From NCBI GenBank assembly GCA_949825045.1, contig OX463809.1:1949501-2013500 (forward strand): a stretch of DNA of 64,000 bases. The letters run 5' to 3'. Shown piece after piece: positions 51,277 to 60,882 of the stretch. The DNA is from Argyresthia goedartella. Taxonomy: Eukaryota > Arthropoda > Insecta > Lepidoptera > Argyresthiidae. Made by a program: the position numbers and the translations under genes. Every line of letters begins with the position of its first letter. The first letter of the stretch is position 1. The notes below the pieces were generated by a model that saw only the letters and a list, made by a program, of their open reading frames with translations, was not told the DNA's origin and did no database searches.

Positions 51277-53121
51277 CTATTGAATTCTCAATCTAGGATG
51301 GGGATTGGGCATTTCTATTTCTTCGGTATTTTCAGTTTCGTTAATTTTGATTTTCCTCGAAAATCGAGGCAGACAACTTTCAGATCTCTTAACAAACAAC
51401 ACTAGTAAACACAGACACAAAATAAAAGTTACGACACTAAATACAGAAAAGGTTATATGTGTAGTGTCAGAGTAAAGAGGTTCGGTTTTTACATTGTTTA
51501 GGTTACTGTTAATATTATCTGATAATTCTTTCAATTCTTGTATGCTACTTAATCTTACTTTTGACACTTTAATGCTAGGAATTACTGATTTAAAATCATT
51601 AGACATCTTTCCGTTACAACATTTGTCTTCTATGATGTTAAAATCAGAATGTATATTGACAATGTTTATTTTAGGGTTTTGTTTACTTAGAAGCTTCTTG
51701 CTTTTGCAATATATTATACAATTAGGATGTATGTTGAGAATACCTGTACCGGAAATGACAAGTTGATCAATGTTAGAATTACATTCAATAGAAATTTTCA
51801 CAGGTAGTGTTTGTGTAAATAGCCACTTATTATTGTTTAGGGGCTGCCAGATGTCCAAGTTACCAATGATATTTTTGTGATTACATTGTATTGGTAATGA
51901 CGTAATTACCCTCGTCATCAACTCCACCTCACATGACGGGTTTTCAGATATGGTTGATACATCCGAAATTTCACAAAGGAATAACTATATGGTTTACAAT
52001 CGGTTTGCAGTCATTGAGACTGTTTAAGTTACAATATGATGTTTTGTCTTTACTTAAGGCTATAAATAGTTTTGAAGGTATTATAAGAGAGTAAGAACTA
52101 TTTCGATTATTTCCATCGCCTGGAGTGGGGATTGGCACAGACTTATATAAATTGTATTCCATAAAATGTACTAATGGTATTTTTAAAATAAAGACTAACT
52201 TATCATCTACAAAATATGAGATTAATTCTGACAGGTTTATAATTACATGTATGTTATCTAAATCTAGACTAATAGGAAGTACTTATACTTAGGTAAATAT
52301 CTAATGTTACTCTTAATATCTTCGAAGAGCTGTTTAGGCGTAACAATTGAAGGGTGCAAAGTATTGCTTTTTACAAATAATACAGAGTTAATAATATCTT
52401 CAATTTTAAATGATAACGTTAATAAATTGGCATACAGTACATTCAATATTTCTGAAAGGTTGTTTCTGAAGCTAAGGTCATTCATAGCTTGGGTTATATT
52501 CGTTATTGAAAAGGTAAGTTTATCGATGACGTCATTCAAACGCGCTTCATTTATATTGATTTCATTCAAGCTTTGATTAGAATTAGATATTGCAGATTTC
52601 GAAATGACTATACTTTCTTTTACCGAGCTGACTAATTGTTTATCGTTTTCGAAAAGGGTGCGAATAGCGTCATTGTATTTACTTGCATCATCTTCATTCA
52701 GAGTGCCAAATATTTGTTTAAAAACAGTTCCAACACCAGAAAACCATGCAGATCTTTTGTTATGAGTGGAAACTAAATGAGAGAGCGAGTCAACATCTAT
52801 AGTTATATCTTTAAAGAGTGCATCCAGAGGCTGAATCATGTTATGACATTCTGTGTTATCAATCGCTTCGCTCTGCTGGCAGTGAAATCTAACTGTTCCA
52901 AATACATTCTTTATGTTGTCGACGTGATAATGTATAAATGATATGTCTATAGGAATAACGATGTGCATATAATCACTAACTATTTTTAAAGTGCCGACCG
53001 GATCGAAGAATATGCCGGGACTTCGGGTAATTTGTTCGACGAGATTCGTATCGTCAGACGCAGAGGTAAGTTTGATAAGGGATACAGCAATTCTGTAAAT
53101 GTAAATAATATCTCGTTTCAA
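51277..53121 (-). pseudogene. env: Gypsy-2 envelope (F-like), frameshifted
   Basis: Piece 1 (52264-53121): N-terminal hydrophobic region YIYRIAVSLIKL, a basic cleavage-like THNKRSAWFSGVG followed by the fusion-peptide region GTLNEDDASKYNDAI, and long helices. Piece 2 (about 51965-52263, other frame) and piece 3 (51277-51927), with a transmembrane helix FSVVTFILCLCLLVLF and a short polar tail ending PNPHPRLRIQ. Frameshifts near 52270 and 51960 break it. The fold type matches the BEL envelopes in this window. Because the LTRs are identical, either the lesions are very recent or the family spreads without its own envelope. Confidence 0.8.
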
Positions 53122-53157
53122 CTTAATTTAATATTTAAAGGCTAAAATACAACTAAC

Positions 53158-56100
53158 TTAGACTAAGTTCTCTGATGCTAGTTTAACTTGGTCAAAATGA
53201 TGCTTTACATGTCTCCGATTTATAAGTAGTGATAGTGTATTATTTCCGTGAATTTTCACTACCCTGTACGGTCCTTTCCAAACAGGTGAAAGGGCTTTTC
53301 GTAACCTCAAGTGATTCTTAAGGTAAACCCAGTCTCCAAGTTTGTATCGAATTGGACGGGTATGTTTATCGTAGTAAGATTTTGATCTCTCCTTGGAGGT
53401 TACGATGTTTTCTAGTACTTTTAGGCGGGATAACTTCATGCGGTGATGAAGCATTTTGATGTATTCGGGGTATGTAACGTTTGGGTTTAGCTCATAAATA
53501 GAGTCAGGGATGTATGGTTTAAAACCAAGAAGAAGTTCGTAGGGAGTGAATTGTGTGGTACAGTGAACATTACTATTGTATGCTAGTATTGCTGTATAGA
53601 CATATTTGTGCCAATCGGTTTGATTTTCGTTCACATAGGATTTTAGGTATTCCTTCATTGTCGAGTGGCTTCGCTCCAAAGCGCCTTGTGTTTGGGGATG
53701 GTATGGCGAGGACCAAATTTGTTTAATTTTAAGAAACTCGCAGGTTCTTTTGAAAAGGTCAGCGGTAAAATTTGAGCCCTGGTCCGTTACGATGACCTTT
53801 GGAATTCCAAATACGGAGATGAAATGAACTAGGCACTCACACGACTCTTCAGCTGTAGCGTTGGAAATGGGATAAGCCATGGAAAATTTGGTAAGGTCAT
53901 CCTGAAGGGTAAGTATAAATCTTAGCTTTTGAATTCCGGCATCGGGGAGTGGACCTACTATATCCAAACTGATACGGTCAAAGGGTTTGGAAGCCGTAGT
54001 TGTAATTTGCATTGGGGCTTTATTGATTTTTCTAAATGCTTTATTAGATTGGCATGATTTGCAGTTTTTGACGTAAATTTCAATGTCTGATCTCATGTTT
54101 TTCCAAAAATATCTTTCTTTGATCCTGTTATACATTCTTGATAAACCCAAATGGCCTGCAATAGGAATATCGTGGTTTTCTTTTAATATTTTGGGTATTT
54201 CACTTGGGACTGGATATATTACACTATTGTGATATATGTTGACTACAATGTCAGTATTATTGAATAGATAGGATAGCATATTATATATTTTGACAAACTG
54301 ATGTCTTTCGAAAGGGTTCTTAAAGTCTGGAATGGCTATTTCCTTTGTGGTATTGTTAATTAAGAGCTCATTTCTTATAATTTGTAATGTGTCAAATATA
54401 TCTTTGTAACTGCTGTCACTAAAATGATAAACTTTATTGAATATGAAATAGTAGGTTTTTCCTTTGATGATGAGTTTTTTGAATGAGTACAATTCCCTTT
54501 CAGACATAGTAAACTCGTCAGAATTTTCACAGTTTGAGAGTAGTTCTTGCACGTAAGGGTTTGAATCATCTAAGTCTATAGAAGAAGGTATAATTATAAT
54601 GTTGCTTGAAGTTTTAAGTAAGCTTTCATTATGCTCGACGATTTTTGTATTAAATTGGGTATTCTTTTGTATAGCTGTTAGAAATTGACTGTAGTCATCT
54701 TCACATGGATCAGGACTTAGCAAAGGTAGTTCTGCTTCCGTTTCTGGGTTTTCAGGTATAGGTTCGGGAATATTCAATGAGTCGAAATCTACGTTTCCAT
54801 CATTGAAAGGGCTAAGGTCTAAAGGGCCTAAATCTATTAATTCTGAGGGTTCTTCAAGTTGTCCAGGCGCCGAGATCGGCGGAATACTATCTTTTTGAAC
54901 TGGATTGACAGGATATCTAGACAATGCATCGGCATTACTATTAATTTTGCCCTTTTTGTATACAATTTCGTAATTAAAGTCCTCTAGTTTTAGACGCCAT
55001 CTGACTAATTTAGATCCCGGTTCTTTACAGTTAAATAGCCATTTCAAAGGTCTGTGGTCAGTCACAATCTTGAAACAACGTCCATAAAGATACGGACGAA
55101 AGTTTTGAGTGCCATATACGATGGCCAAACACTCTTTTTCGGTGACACTATAGTTGCACTCTGCTTTATTTAATATGCGTGAAGCATAAGCGATGGGGCG
55201 ATCATTGCCGATGGGGCCTTGAGACAGGATTGCTGATATAGCGTAATTAGAAGCATCGCATGTGAGAATAAAAGGTTGTGTAAAGTCGGGGTAAGCTAGT
55301 ATGGGTGCTGTAACAAGTGCCTCTTTCAGAATTTCAAATGATAACTGTTGTTCGTTTTGCCATAAAAATGGAATGTCCTTTTTAAGGAGTAAAGTCAGTG
55401 GTTTAGATAGTTTGGAGAAATCGGGGATAAATCGGCGGTAATACGATACTAGGCCGAGAAAAGATTTAATATCTTTAGGACAAAGGGGAGCTGGGAATTC
55501 AGTGACTGCTTTTATTTTTTCTGGATTAGGTTTGACACCTTCTTCAGTTATTATATGGCCTAGATAAGCTACTTCCTTTTTCAGAAATTCACACTTATCA
55601 GGTTGAAGTTTTAGGTTAAAGTCTCTAAGTCTTTGAAAAATGGAAGCGAGTTTTTCACAGTGAGTTTTCAGGTCATGGGAATAGATAACTATGTCATCTA
55701 AATATACGAAACATTTTATCCCTTGTAATCCAGCGAGAGCAGCATTCATAAGCCGTTGAAATGTAGATGGTGCGTTTTTGAGACCAAAAGGCATTCGTGT
55801 ATATTCGAAATGCCCTTGAGGAACACTAAAAGCAGTTTTGGAAGCATCTGATTCATTCATTTTGATTTGGTGGAACCCAGACGCTAAATCTAATGTGGAA
55901 AAGTATTTGGAATGGCCCAACTGGTCCAGTATTTCAGATATTTGTGGAATAGGATAAGCGTCGCCTATTGTTATGTCGTTTAGTTTGCGGTAGTCGATCA
56001 CGACTCGCCATTTTCGTTGACCAGATGCGTCCATTTTCTTCGGAACAACCCAGATTGGGGAAGACCATGGCGACATTGACGGTTTGATAATTCCTTGATC

Positions 56101-56910
56101 TAGCATTTGATCAATCTGTTTCTGGACCTCGGGTTTGTGAACTTCTGGAAATCGATAAGATTTAGTATGGATTGGAATAGTAGATGAAGTTGGAATTTCA
56201 TGTTTGACAGCATTTGTGCAAGATAGTTTATCTTCAAGATAGAATATATCTGAGAATTTAGAACAGACTTCACACAAAGCTGTAATTTCTTCGTTATTTA
56301 AATGAGATACTCGAAGTTGGTCGAGTGTTTTCTGGTTTCGAAGCAGAACGTTTTCTTTTCCTGAGGAGATGTTGTAGACATTTTCATGTAAAGATGGCGA
56401 GCAGGATATTTCGTCTATTGGGGTAAGAACTAAGTTGAGATTCGAACACAGAGTTATGGGTGATTCAGAAGTATTGACGACAGATATATTTATTCTGTTG
56501 TTTGGCTTCACGGTTACTAGACAGTTAGCTATAAGTAAATTATCGGAATATCGTTGATCAAGAACAAGACCCTCTTTTATTTGTGGATTCGAGATAGTGC
56601 ATTCTATTATAGATTCAGTGCGAGCGGGAATAGTGTAGACAGGTTCTTTGTAAGACAATGGTAGAGTTACATCTCCTAGTATTAAGGAGTCTGTTGTGTA
56701 GTCAATTTTGCCATCCTTTGCAATAAAAGCATCGCTACCTATGATGCCATCATATGGAATACTAAGTCCATCTATTACATGGAAATGGTGTGTTACTTTT
56801 GCAAATGTAATTGGTATATGACCTAGGGAAGAAATTGGATGGTTTATCGTGTCAATACCTTTTATTTTAATAATTTCTTTTGTAATGTCAGGCATTTCAT
56901 CAATCGAGCT
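53158..56910 (-). CDS. pol: Gypsy-2 pol: protease end, RT, RNase H, integrase
   Basis: Open for about 1250 codons. The end of protease (IPYDGIIGSDAF, ILGDVTLPL) comes first. RT follows: IDQMLDQGIIKPSMSPWSSP, DYRKLNDITIGDAYPIP, FSTLDLASGFHQI, and active site FVYLDDIVIYS. RNase H: ILTCDASNYAISAIL, YSVTEKECLAIVYG, VTDHRPLKWL and NADALSR. Integrase: zinc domain HLGLSRMYNRIKERYFW and CKSCQSNKAF; DDE residues in RISLDIVGPLP, VTDQGSNFTADLF and HPQTQGALERSHS; C-terminal domain GDWVYLKNHL. All catalytic residues are present. It is in the same frame as the linker-protease ORF upstream but separated from it by one TGA (56911-56913). The ATG at 56895 is internal to protease and probably not a true start. 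Confidence 0.93.
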   Translation of the reverse strand, partial: SSIDEMPDITKEIIKIKGIDTINHPISSLGHIPITFAKVTHHFHVIDGLSIPYDGIIGSDAFIAKDGKIDYTTDSLILGDVTLPLSYKEPVYTIPARTESIIECTISNPQIKEGLVLDQRYSDNLLIANCLVTVKPNNRINISVVNTSESPITLCSNLNLVLTPIDEISCSPSLHENVYNISSGKENVLLRNQKTLDQLRVSHLNNEEITALCEVCSKFSDIFYLEDKLSCTNAVKHEIPTSSTIPIHTKSYRFPEVHKPEVQKQIDQMLDQGIIKPSMSPWSSPIWVVPKKMDASGQRKWRVVIDYRKLNDITIGDAYPIPQISEILDQLGHSKYFSTLDLASGFHQIKMNESDASKTAFSVPQGHFEYTRMPFGLKNAPSTFQRLMNAALAGLQGIKCFVYLDDIVIYSHDLKTHCEKLASIFQRLRDFNLKLQPDKCEFLKKEVAYLGHIITEEGVKPNPEKIKAVTEFPAPLCPKDIKSFLGLVSYYRRFIPDFSKLSKPLTLLLKKDIPFLWQNEQQLSFEILKEALVTAPILAYPDFTQPFILTCDASNYAISAILSQGPIGNDRPIAYASRILNKAECNYSVTEKECLAIVYGTQNFRPYLYGRCFKIVTDHRPLKWLFNCKEPGSKLVRWRLKLEDFNYEIVYKKGKINSNADALSRYPVNPVQKDSIPPISAPGQLEEPSELIDLGPLDLSPFNDGNVDFDSLNIPEPIPENPETEAELPLLSPDPCEDDYSQFLTAIQKNTQFNTKIVEHNESLLKTSSNIIIIPSSIDLDDSNPYVQELLSNCENSDEFTMSERELYSFKKLIIKGKTYYFIFNKVYHFSDSSYKDIFDTLQIIRNELLINNTTKEIAIPDFKNPFERHQFVKIYNMLSYLFNNTDIVVNIYHNSVIYPVPSEIPKILKENHDIPIAGHLGLSRMYNRIKERYFWKNMRSDIEIYVKNCKSCQSNKAFRKINKAPMQITTTASKPFDRISLDIVGPLPDAGIQKLRFILTLQDDLTKFSMAYPISNATAEESCECLVHFISVFGIPKVIVTDQGSNFTADLFKRTCEFLKIKQIWSSPYHPQTQGALERSHSTMKEYLKSYVNENQTDWHKYVYTAILAYNSNVHCTTQFTPYELLLGFKPYIPDSIYELNPNVTYPEYIKMLHHRMKLSRLKVLENIVTSKERSKSYYDKHTRPIRYKLGDWVYLKNHLRLRKALSPVWKGPYRVVKIHGNNTLSLLINRRHVKHHFDQVKLASENLV

Positions 56911-57651
56911 TCATTGTATGAGACTAACTGATGCTCCAGTATCAACCAGGAGAGTCAGTGGTTTATTTGAGACGGATGTAGAAACCATTATGTTTGGTAA
57001 GTATTTACTTGATGAATTTGTAGTAACGTTATGTATTTTTATTTCTAGTTTTTCAGATGCAGTGAATGTAGGGGATACGGCGGACTTAGAAGATACAGTG
57101 GATGCGGAGAACTCAGCGGATTTGGAAGATGCAGAGAATGTAGGGGATACAGCGGATTTTGATGAAACAACTGATGCAAAAGACACGCCGGGTCTGACGT
57201 GATTGGAGGGTGTAGTGGACTTCTTAAATTCAGAGGATTCAGAGATTTTCGCGTTTCTACGCAATTCAGAGGAAAAAGAGACATTCGCGTTTTTACGCAA
57301 TTCAGAGGATTCAGAGACTTTCGCGTTTTTACGCAATTCAGAGGAAACAGAGACATTCGCGTTTTTACGCAATTCAGAGGATTCAGAGATTTTCGCGTTT
57401 CTACGCAATTCAGAGGATTCAGAGACTTTCGCGTTTCTACGCAATTCAGAGGAAAAAGAGACATTCGCGTTTTTACGCAATTCAGAGGATTCAGAGACTT
57501 TCGCGTTTTTACGCAATTCAGAGGATTCAGAGACTTTCGCGTTTTTACGCAATTCAGAGGATTCAGAGACTAAATTGAAAATTGTATCGGCTTTTATGTT
57601 GGTGCCATTTCCCGTGCGATACGGTTTTGCGGGAAATTTTAGACGTTTAAA
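56911..57651 (-). CDS. Gypsy-2 linker and protease N-terminus
   Basis: The frame is entered by -1 frameshifting from gag at 57645-57651. It first encodes nine to ten 12-residue repeats (SELRKNAKVSES and variants), then a Ser/Ala-rich region with duplicated VSSKSAVSPTF, and the protease start PNIMVSTSVS and active site TLLVDTGASVSLIQ. A TGA follows at once (56911-56913), and the frame continues in pol. The repeat region is highly charged and probably disordered. Confidence 0.8.
   Translation of the reverse strand, partial: FKRLKFPAKPYRTGNGTNIKADTIFNLVSESSELRKNAKVSESSELRKNAKVSESSELRKNANVSFSSELRRNAKVSESSELRRNAKISESSELRKNANVSVSSELRKNAKVSESSELRKNANVSFSSELRRNAKISESSEFKKSTTPSNHVRPGVSFASVVSSKSAVSPTFSASSKSAEFSASTVSSKSAVSPTFTASEKLEIKIHNVTTNSSSKYLPNIMVSTSVSNKPLTLLVDTGASVSLIQ
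57231..57574. repeat. 36-bp coding minisatellite in Gypsy-2
   Basis: Nine occurrences of TACGCAATTCA at 36-bp spacing. Two unit types alternate (AGGATTCAGAGACTTTCGCG and AGGAAAAAGAGACATTCGCG). The frame is kept, and the opposite strand is also open by the 12-codon period. Confidence 0.95.
57606..57651 (-). promoter_or_regulatory. -1 ribosomal frameshift cassette between gag and protease
   Basis: On the minus strand: slippery heptamer T TTA AAC in gag phase (57645-57651), a 7-base spacer GTCTAAA that contains the gag stop, then an 8-bp perfect stem ATTTCCCG / CGGGAAAT around a 15-base loop. A slip of one base backward enters exactly the open protease frame. Both the heptamer and the spacing match established -1 frameshift signals. 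Confidence 0.75.
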
Positions 57652-58637
57652 TTGTTGTCATTGTATGAGTTATCTACTTCATCACGTCCCTGATCAAAGT
57701 TTTGTTCATCACAGTTTTGGGCATAATTGACATTATGGTTACGACTATGGGAAGTGCCAGCGTTGTGATTAGACTGATTTTTGTTTTCACTACATCTGCG
57801 GTTGTTGTATGCTAGCTTGCGGCAGTTTTCTAGCGCGTGACCCGCATTTTTGCAGTATCTGCAAATCAAGGGGTAGAACTTTGGCCCAGAGCTTGTTTTG
57901 GGTTCAGTAGTCATGTTATGGATACTTGGTTTAAACTGATCATCCTTATGTTGCACTTCTTGGTTGTAACGTCTTCCAGAAGTATTGGAAGTGTTTTTGT
58001 TAAAAGTTGAAGTTTGATATCTCTTGTTTTGAGCCTGAATAATCTTTTCTTCAGAAACAGCGAAGCTTATAGCGTCATTTAATGATTCCGGGTTTCGGCA
58101 TCTTACAATCATCGATAATCTGCTATTGAGGCCAGCTATAAAGGTATGCAATGCGAGATCTTGCATCGCTTCGATGCGGCCAGTCAGTTCAGCCTTTTTA
58201 GTAGTGGGAATTGAAACATTTATTTCTGCCAGTAATTTAGCAAGACAATTTTCTACACGCAGGGCGAACTGGTTGACCGACTCGTTTCTTTCTTGTTGGC
58301 ACGATTGGAGGTCAGAGAGTAAAGTTGCGTAATGTTTTCTTTCGCCAAATTGCGATCTTAAAAACTCTTCGAGTTGTGCCCATGTCTCGAATTCCTTGAT
58401 TGAGCATATTGTTGCAGCTCTCCCTTGAAAGCGACTCAAAATATATTTTAACAATATTGGTTGTTGAGCTGCAGTAGCTAATCCAATTGCATTACGGCAA
58501 TTGTTTAAAAATGCATTTAACTGGTCTCTAGTTCCGTCAAACTTATTTATAAACTTAGTTAAGACGCTTATCTCTACAGTAGGTTCTACGTTGGGAGCCA
58601 TGATTCTTAGAATTGACTTGTCGTCCAGTGTAAACAA
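57639..58637 (-). CDS. gag: Gypsy-2 gag
   Basis: 332 residues with ATG 58637 (or the second methionine, MAPNVEPTVEIS). The capsid-like helical domain has FDGTRDQLNAFLNNCRNAI, LLKYILSRFQGRAATI, WAQLEEFLRSQFGERKHY and LQSCQQERNESVNQFALRVE. One zinc knuckle follows, CRYCKNAGHALENCRK, then an Asn/His-rich tail ending NDNNLNV. The stop is within the frameshift spacer. No lesions seen. The first methionine lies just inside the LTR-proximal leader; the second fits the family better. Confidence 0.9.
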   Translation of the reverse strand: MFTLDDKSILRIMAPNVEPTVEISVLTKFINKFDGTRDQLNAFLNNCRNAIGLATAAQQPILLKYILSRFQGRAATICSIKEFETWAQLEEFLRSQFGERKHYATLLSDLQSCQQERNESVNQFALRVENCLAKLLAEINVSIPTTKKAELTGRIEAMQDLALHTFIAGLNSRLSMIVRCRNPESLNDAISFAVSEEKIIQAQNKRYQTSTFNKNTSNTSGRRYNQEVQHKDDQFKPSIHNMTTEPKTSSGPKFYPLICRYCKNAGHALENCRKLAYNNRRCSENKNQSNHNAGTSHSRNHNVNYAQNCDEQNFDQGRDEVDNSYNDNNLNV

Positions 58638-59183
58638 TAAATTCTTAGCACACTGATAAGACTGTTAATAATAAAGTTTTAGCTCCTATTTGTTGTAATG
58701 TAATGATTGAATCTTATTTATAAAGTACAATGACACATAAAACACACAAGGAATATAGTTAAGTATTGTTCACTGAATAGTAAATAGTTTTCACTGGGTT
58801 TCGTTGTTGTCACGATTGGAAAAGTTATTATTTGAAGTCACTTACAGTATGTGTAGACACGGTGAGGCACGGAGATACTTTCCCATAACGAGAGATAGAA
58901 TACCGTGAATACGGTACCGGAGTTGTCATAAGTGTTGAGGCTGACTGTACTCAGTAAGTACTTGGGTAGGTTAGCGGGATACCGTGTTGTGGCTGTTTCC
59001 GAGTTCTTTTGCTCAGGAAACCGATGACGAAATTCTCATGAAATTTCAGGTCTTCAGTAAATACTGGATGAGGTTTTGTAATCACAAACACTGTTTTTAG
59101 ATAAAATCACGAAACTGGAAATGTTCACTATGGTGAGTTTATATAGTTCGGGATAACTCGGGAGGCGTTTCCCGGATTTTAGA

Positions 59184-59202
59184 AATCCCACCGCTGCCAC
59201 CA
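59184..59202 (-). promoter_or_regulatory. Gypsy-2 primer-binding site, tRNA-Leu
   Basis: TGGTGGCAGCGGTGGGATT on the minus strand, three bases after the 5' LTR. It is fully complementary to the recalled 3' end of tRNA-Leu(AAG), AATCCCACCGCTGCCACCA. Confidence 0.85.
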
Positions 59203-59205
59203 AAC

Positions 59206-59466
59206 TGTTATGGGGTTTTAATAAAACCCCTTTTTAAAAAATATATTTTTTATTTACTCTAACTTATAGAGTAGAAGACACTTTATTTAGTAAATATAGT
59301 AAAAGTAATTAAAATGTAGAGAAAATGCAGAGAAAAATGAGTTGTCTGCCCTCGAGAGAGACCGAACTAGAACTGATGTATTTCCCTGCTAATCAAATGT
59401 TGTTACTCAAAGGGGGCTGATGCAGCATTTTATCAGCCCTTTCCTATACATACTCAGGGTATAACA
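59206..59466 (-). repeat. Gypsy-2 5' LTR
   Basis: 261 bp, identical by eye to 50964-51224. Confidence 0.95.
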
Positions 59467-60802
59467 GTGTGCCACCGGTGGCAATTCGGACATAAAACAT
59501 TCAAATTGCCCCCACTTTTGATAGCTGTTCTCTCCTGCTCTTTATCATTTATTTATATGATGCCGAACTCAATGAGTCATTCCTATATCTAACACGCGCA
59601 TTTTCTCAGATGGGGTGGCAAAGGCACTCAATGTCAATGATTTTAACATATACAGCGTGTCATTGAATAAACGCATGTTCTTATACACCTCAACTAATTT
59701 TTATAAAATAATAAATATTGAGAAACAAATATTTGCTTGATGTTGTAGAAAATATTTGAGACTTAAGTTATTGGGACATTTCTGACAAATTCACAACTGT
59801 GTGGTGCGTTCGTGCCGCGGCCCGCGAGTTCAATTAAATTATCCGTCAACATTTTTAACAGATCGCGCCAAGTTTCTTTGGCTCTGAGCGAGCGGTACCT
59901 CTCACGCACCCCACCACAGGAGTAAAAGAGTCCCCGCTCTATCAGAGCCACAGAAACTTGGCTCGGCTTGTATGAAACGGGACGAGAGTGCGGGACGCGC
60001 CATTATTCACATGCCCAGATAATTTCCGACGTATTGTACTTACTTGTGCCTACCATTCGCTCGCGAGTTGAATTCACTCCAAATGTAGGTACTGTACCTA
60101 CGGGCTGTGTTTATGTGAAAGTAGCGTAGTAGTCGCTGCGACACTCGTACCACGAACCGCTCAAAGTACACCGACACAGCTTGATTGACACTGTCATTAC
60201 ATTATGCGTTTATTCCATGACACTTTGTATGTCACGATTTTGACAGATGTCATTACATTGATGGATCGTTCAACAGAGGAATCGTTTTGGCTTCCGTTGC
60301 CTTTGATATTCCTTGACTTTCTTTGTCATATGGTGTTGATAATTATAACTTAAAATTAAATTGGTTTTGAATTTCGAAACGTAGTTCTTATTTATTTAAC
60401 CCTAGAATACTGCCGCGCTCAGTGTTATCAACATTTTTTATTTGCGCGGTCAATGGTCAAATGAAGTCACCTTATTGGTCCATAAAAGGCACTACATATA
60501 ACATTTTTTTGCGTTTCTTAATCGTCAAAATGCTTGGGGGGCGGGCCAATCATCATCGCGTGGTGTGAGTATACACTCAAAGGCCGATGCGCATGCGGCG
60601 GGCAGCCCGACGCATTAGAGTGAAAAGGGTTACGTAAAAATGCCTTCATATGAACCACAGAGCATTGAATATTAGAGAGAGGGCAAGTGACCGTTGTATG
60701 CACAGTGTGCATACAGTGTATTCAGTTGCTCTCAGCGAGAATTCCCGAGTGCACGCGCCGATCGCCTTAGAAAACTGACAACACTTAGCTTTATTTTCTA
60801 TA
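59467..60802. other. Intergenic sequence upstream of the THAP exon
   Basis: No gene recognised. GC content rises at 60530-60760 (GGGCGGGCCAATCATC, GATGCGCATGCGGCGGGC), which could be a promoter for the THAP exon. CCAAT is present (GGCCAATCATC near 60545). Confidence 0.4.
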
Positions 60803-60882
60803 ATGCCGGCCTGTGCAGTTGTCCTATGTGAAAATCGCAGTGATTGGACAAATTTCCATAACAAGGGTATAACATTTCACAG
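60803..60882 (+). CDS. THAP-domain protein, first coding exon
   Basis: ATG 60803 opens MPACAVVLCENRSDWTNFHN and continues KGITFH before AG/GTAAAT at 60882/60883. The pattern M-P-x-C-x4-C-x-N-R...G-I-T-F-H is the start of the C2CH THAP zinc-binding DNA-binding domain, which in insect genes is often split after the FH(R) position. The exon is 80 bp (26 codons plus two bases). The second exon with the remaining C and H was not found up to 64000. It could be a host gene or a THAP-bearing transposon. No damage is visible. Confidence 0.6.

Larger units (their letters stand above)
50964..59466 (-). mobile_element. Gypsy-2: young errantivirus-like Ty3/gypsy element
   Basis: The 261-bp LTRs at 50964-51224 and 59206-59466 (TGTTATGGGG...GGTATAACA) look identical base for base. 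The flanks are GTGC (left) and GTGT (right), a 4-bp duplication with one difference. Minus-strand order: tRNA-Leu primer site, gag, -1 frameshift cassette, repeat-rich linker, protease with one in-frame stop, complete RT-RNase H-integrase, and a frameshifted F-like envelope. It sits 316 bp past the stop of the zinc-finger gene, in convergent orientation. Identical LTRs imply a very recent insertion. Confidence 0.95.

Noticed and set aside
57199..57730. Plus-strand ORFs opposite the Gypsy-2 repeats
   Set aside because: The 36-bp unit is stop-free on both strands; gag, linker and pol fix the coding strand as minus.
59184..59202. tRNA-Leu-like sequence as a tRNA gene
   Set aside because: It is the Gypsy-2 primer-binding site next to the LTR; the rest of a tRNA is missing.
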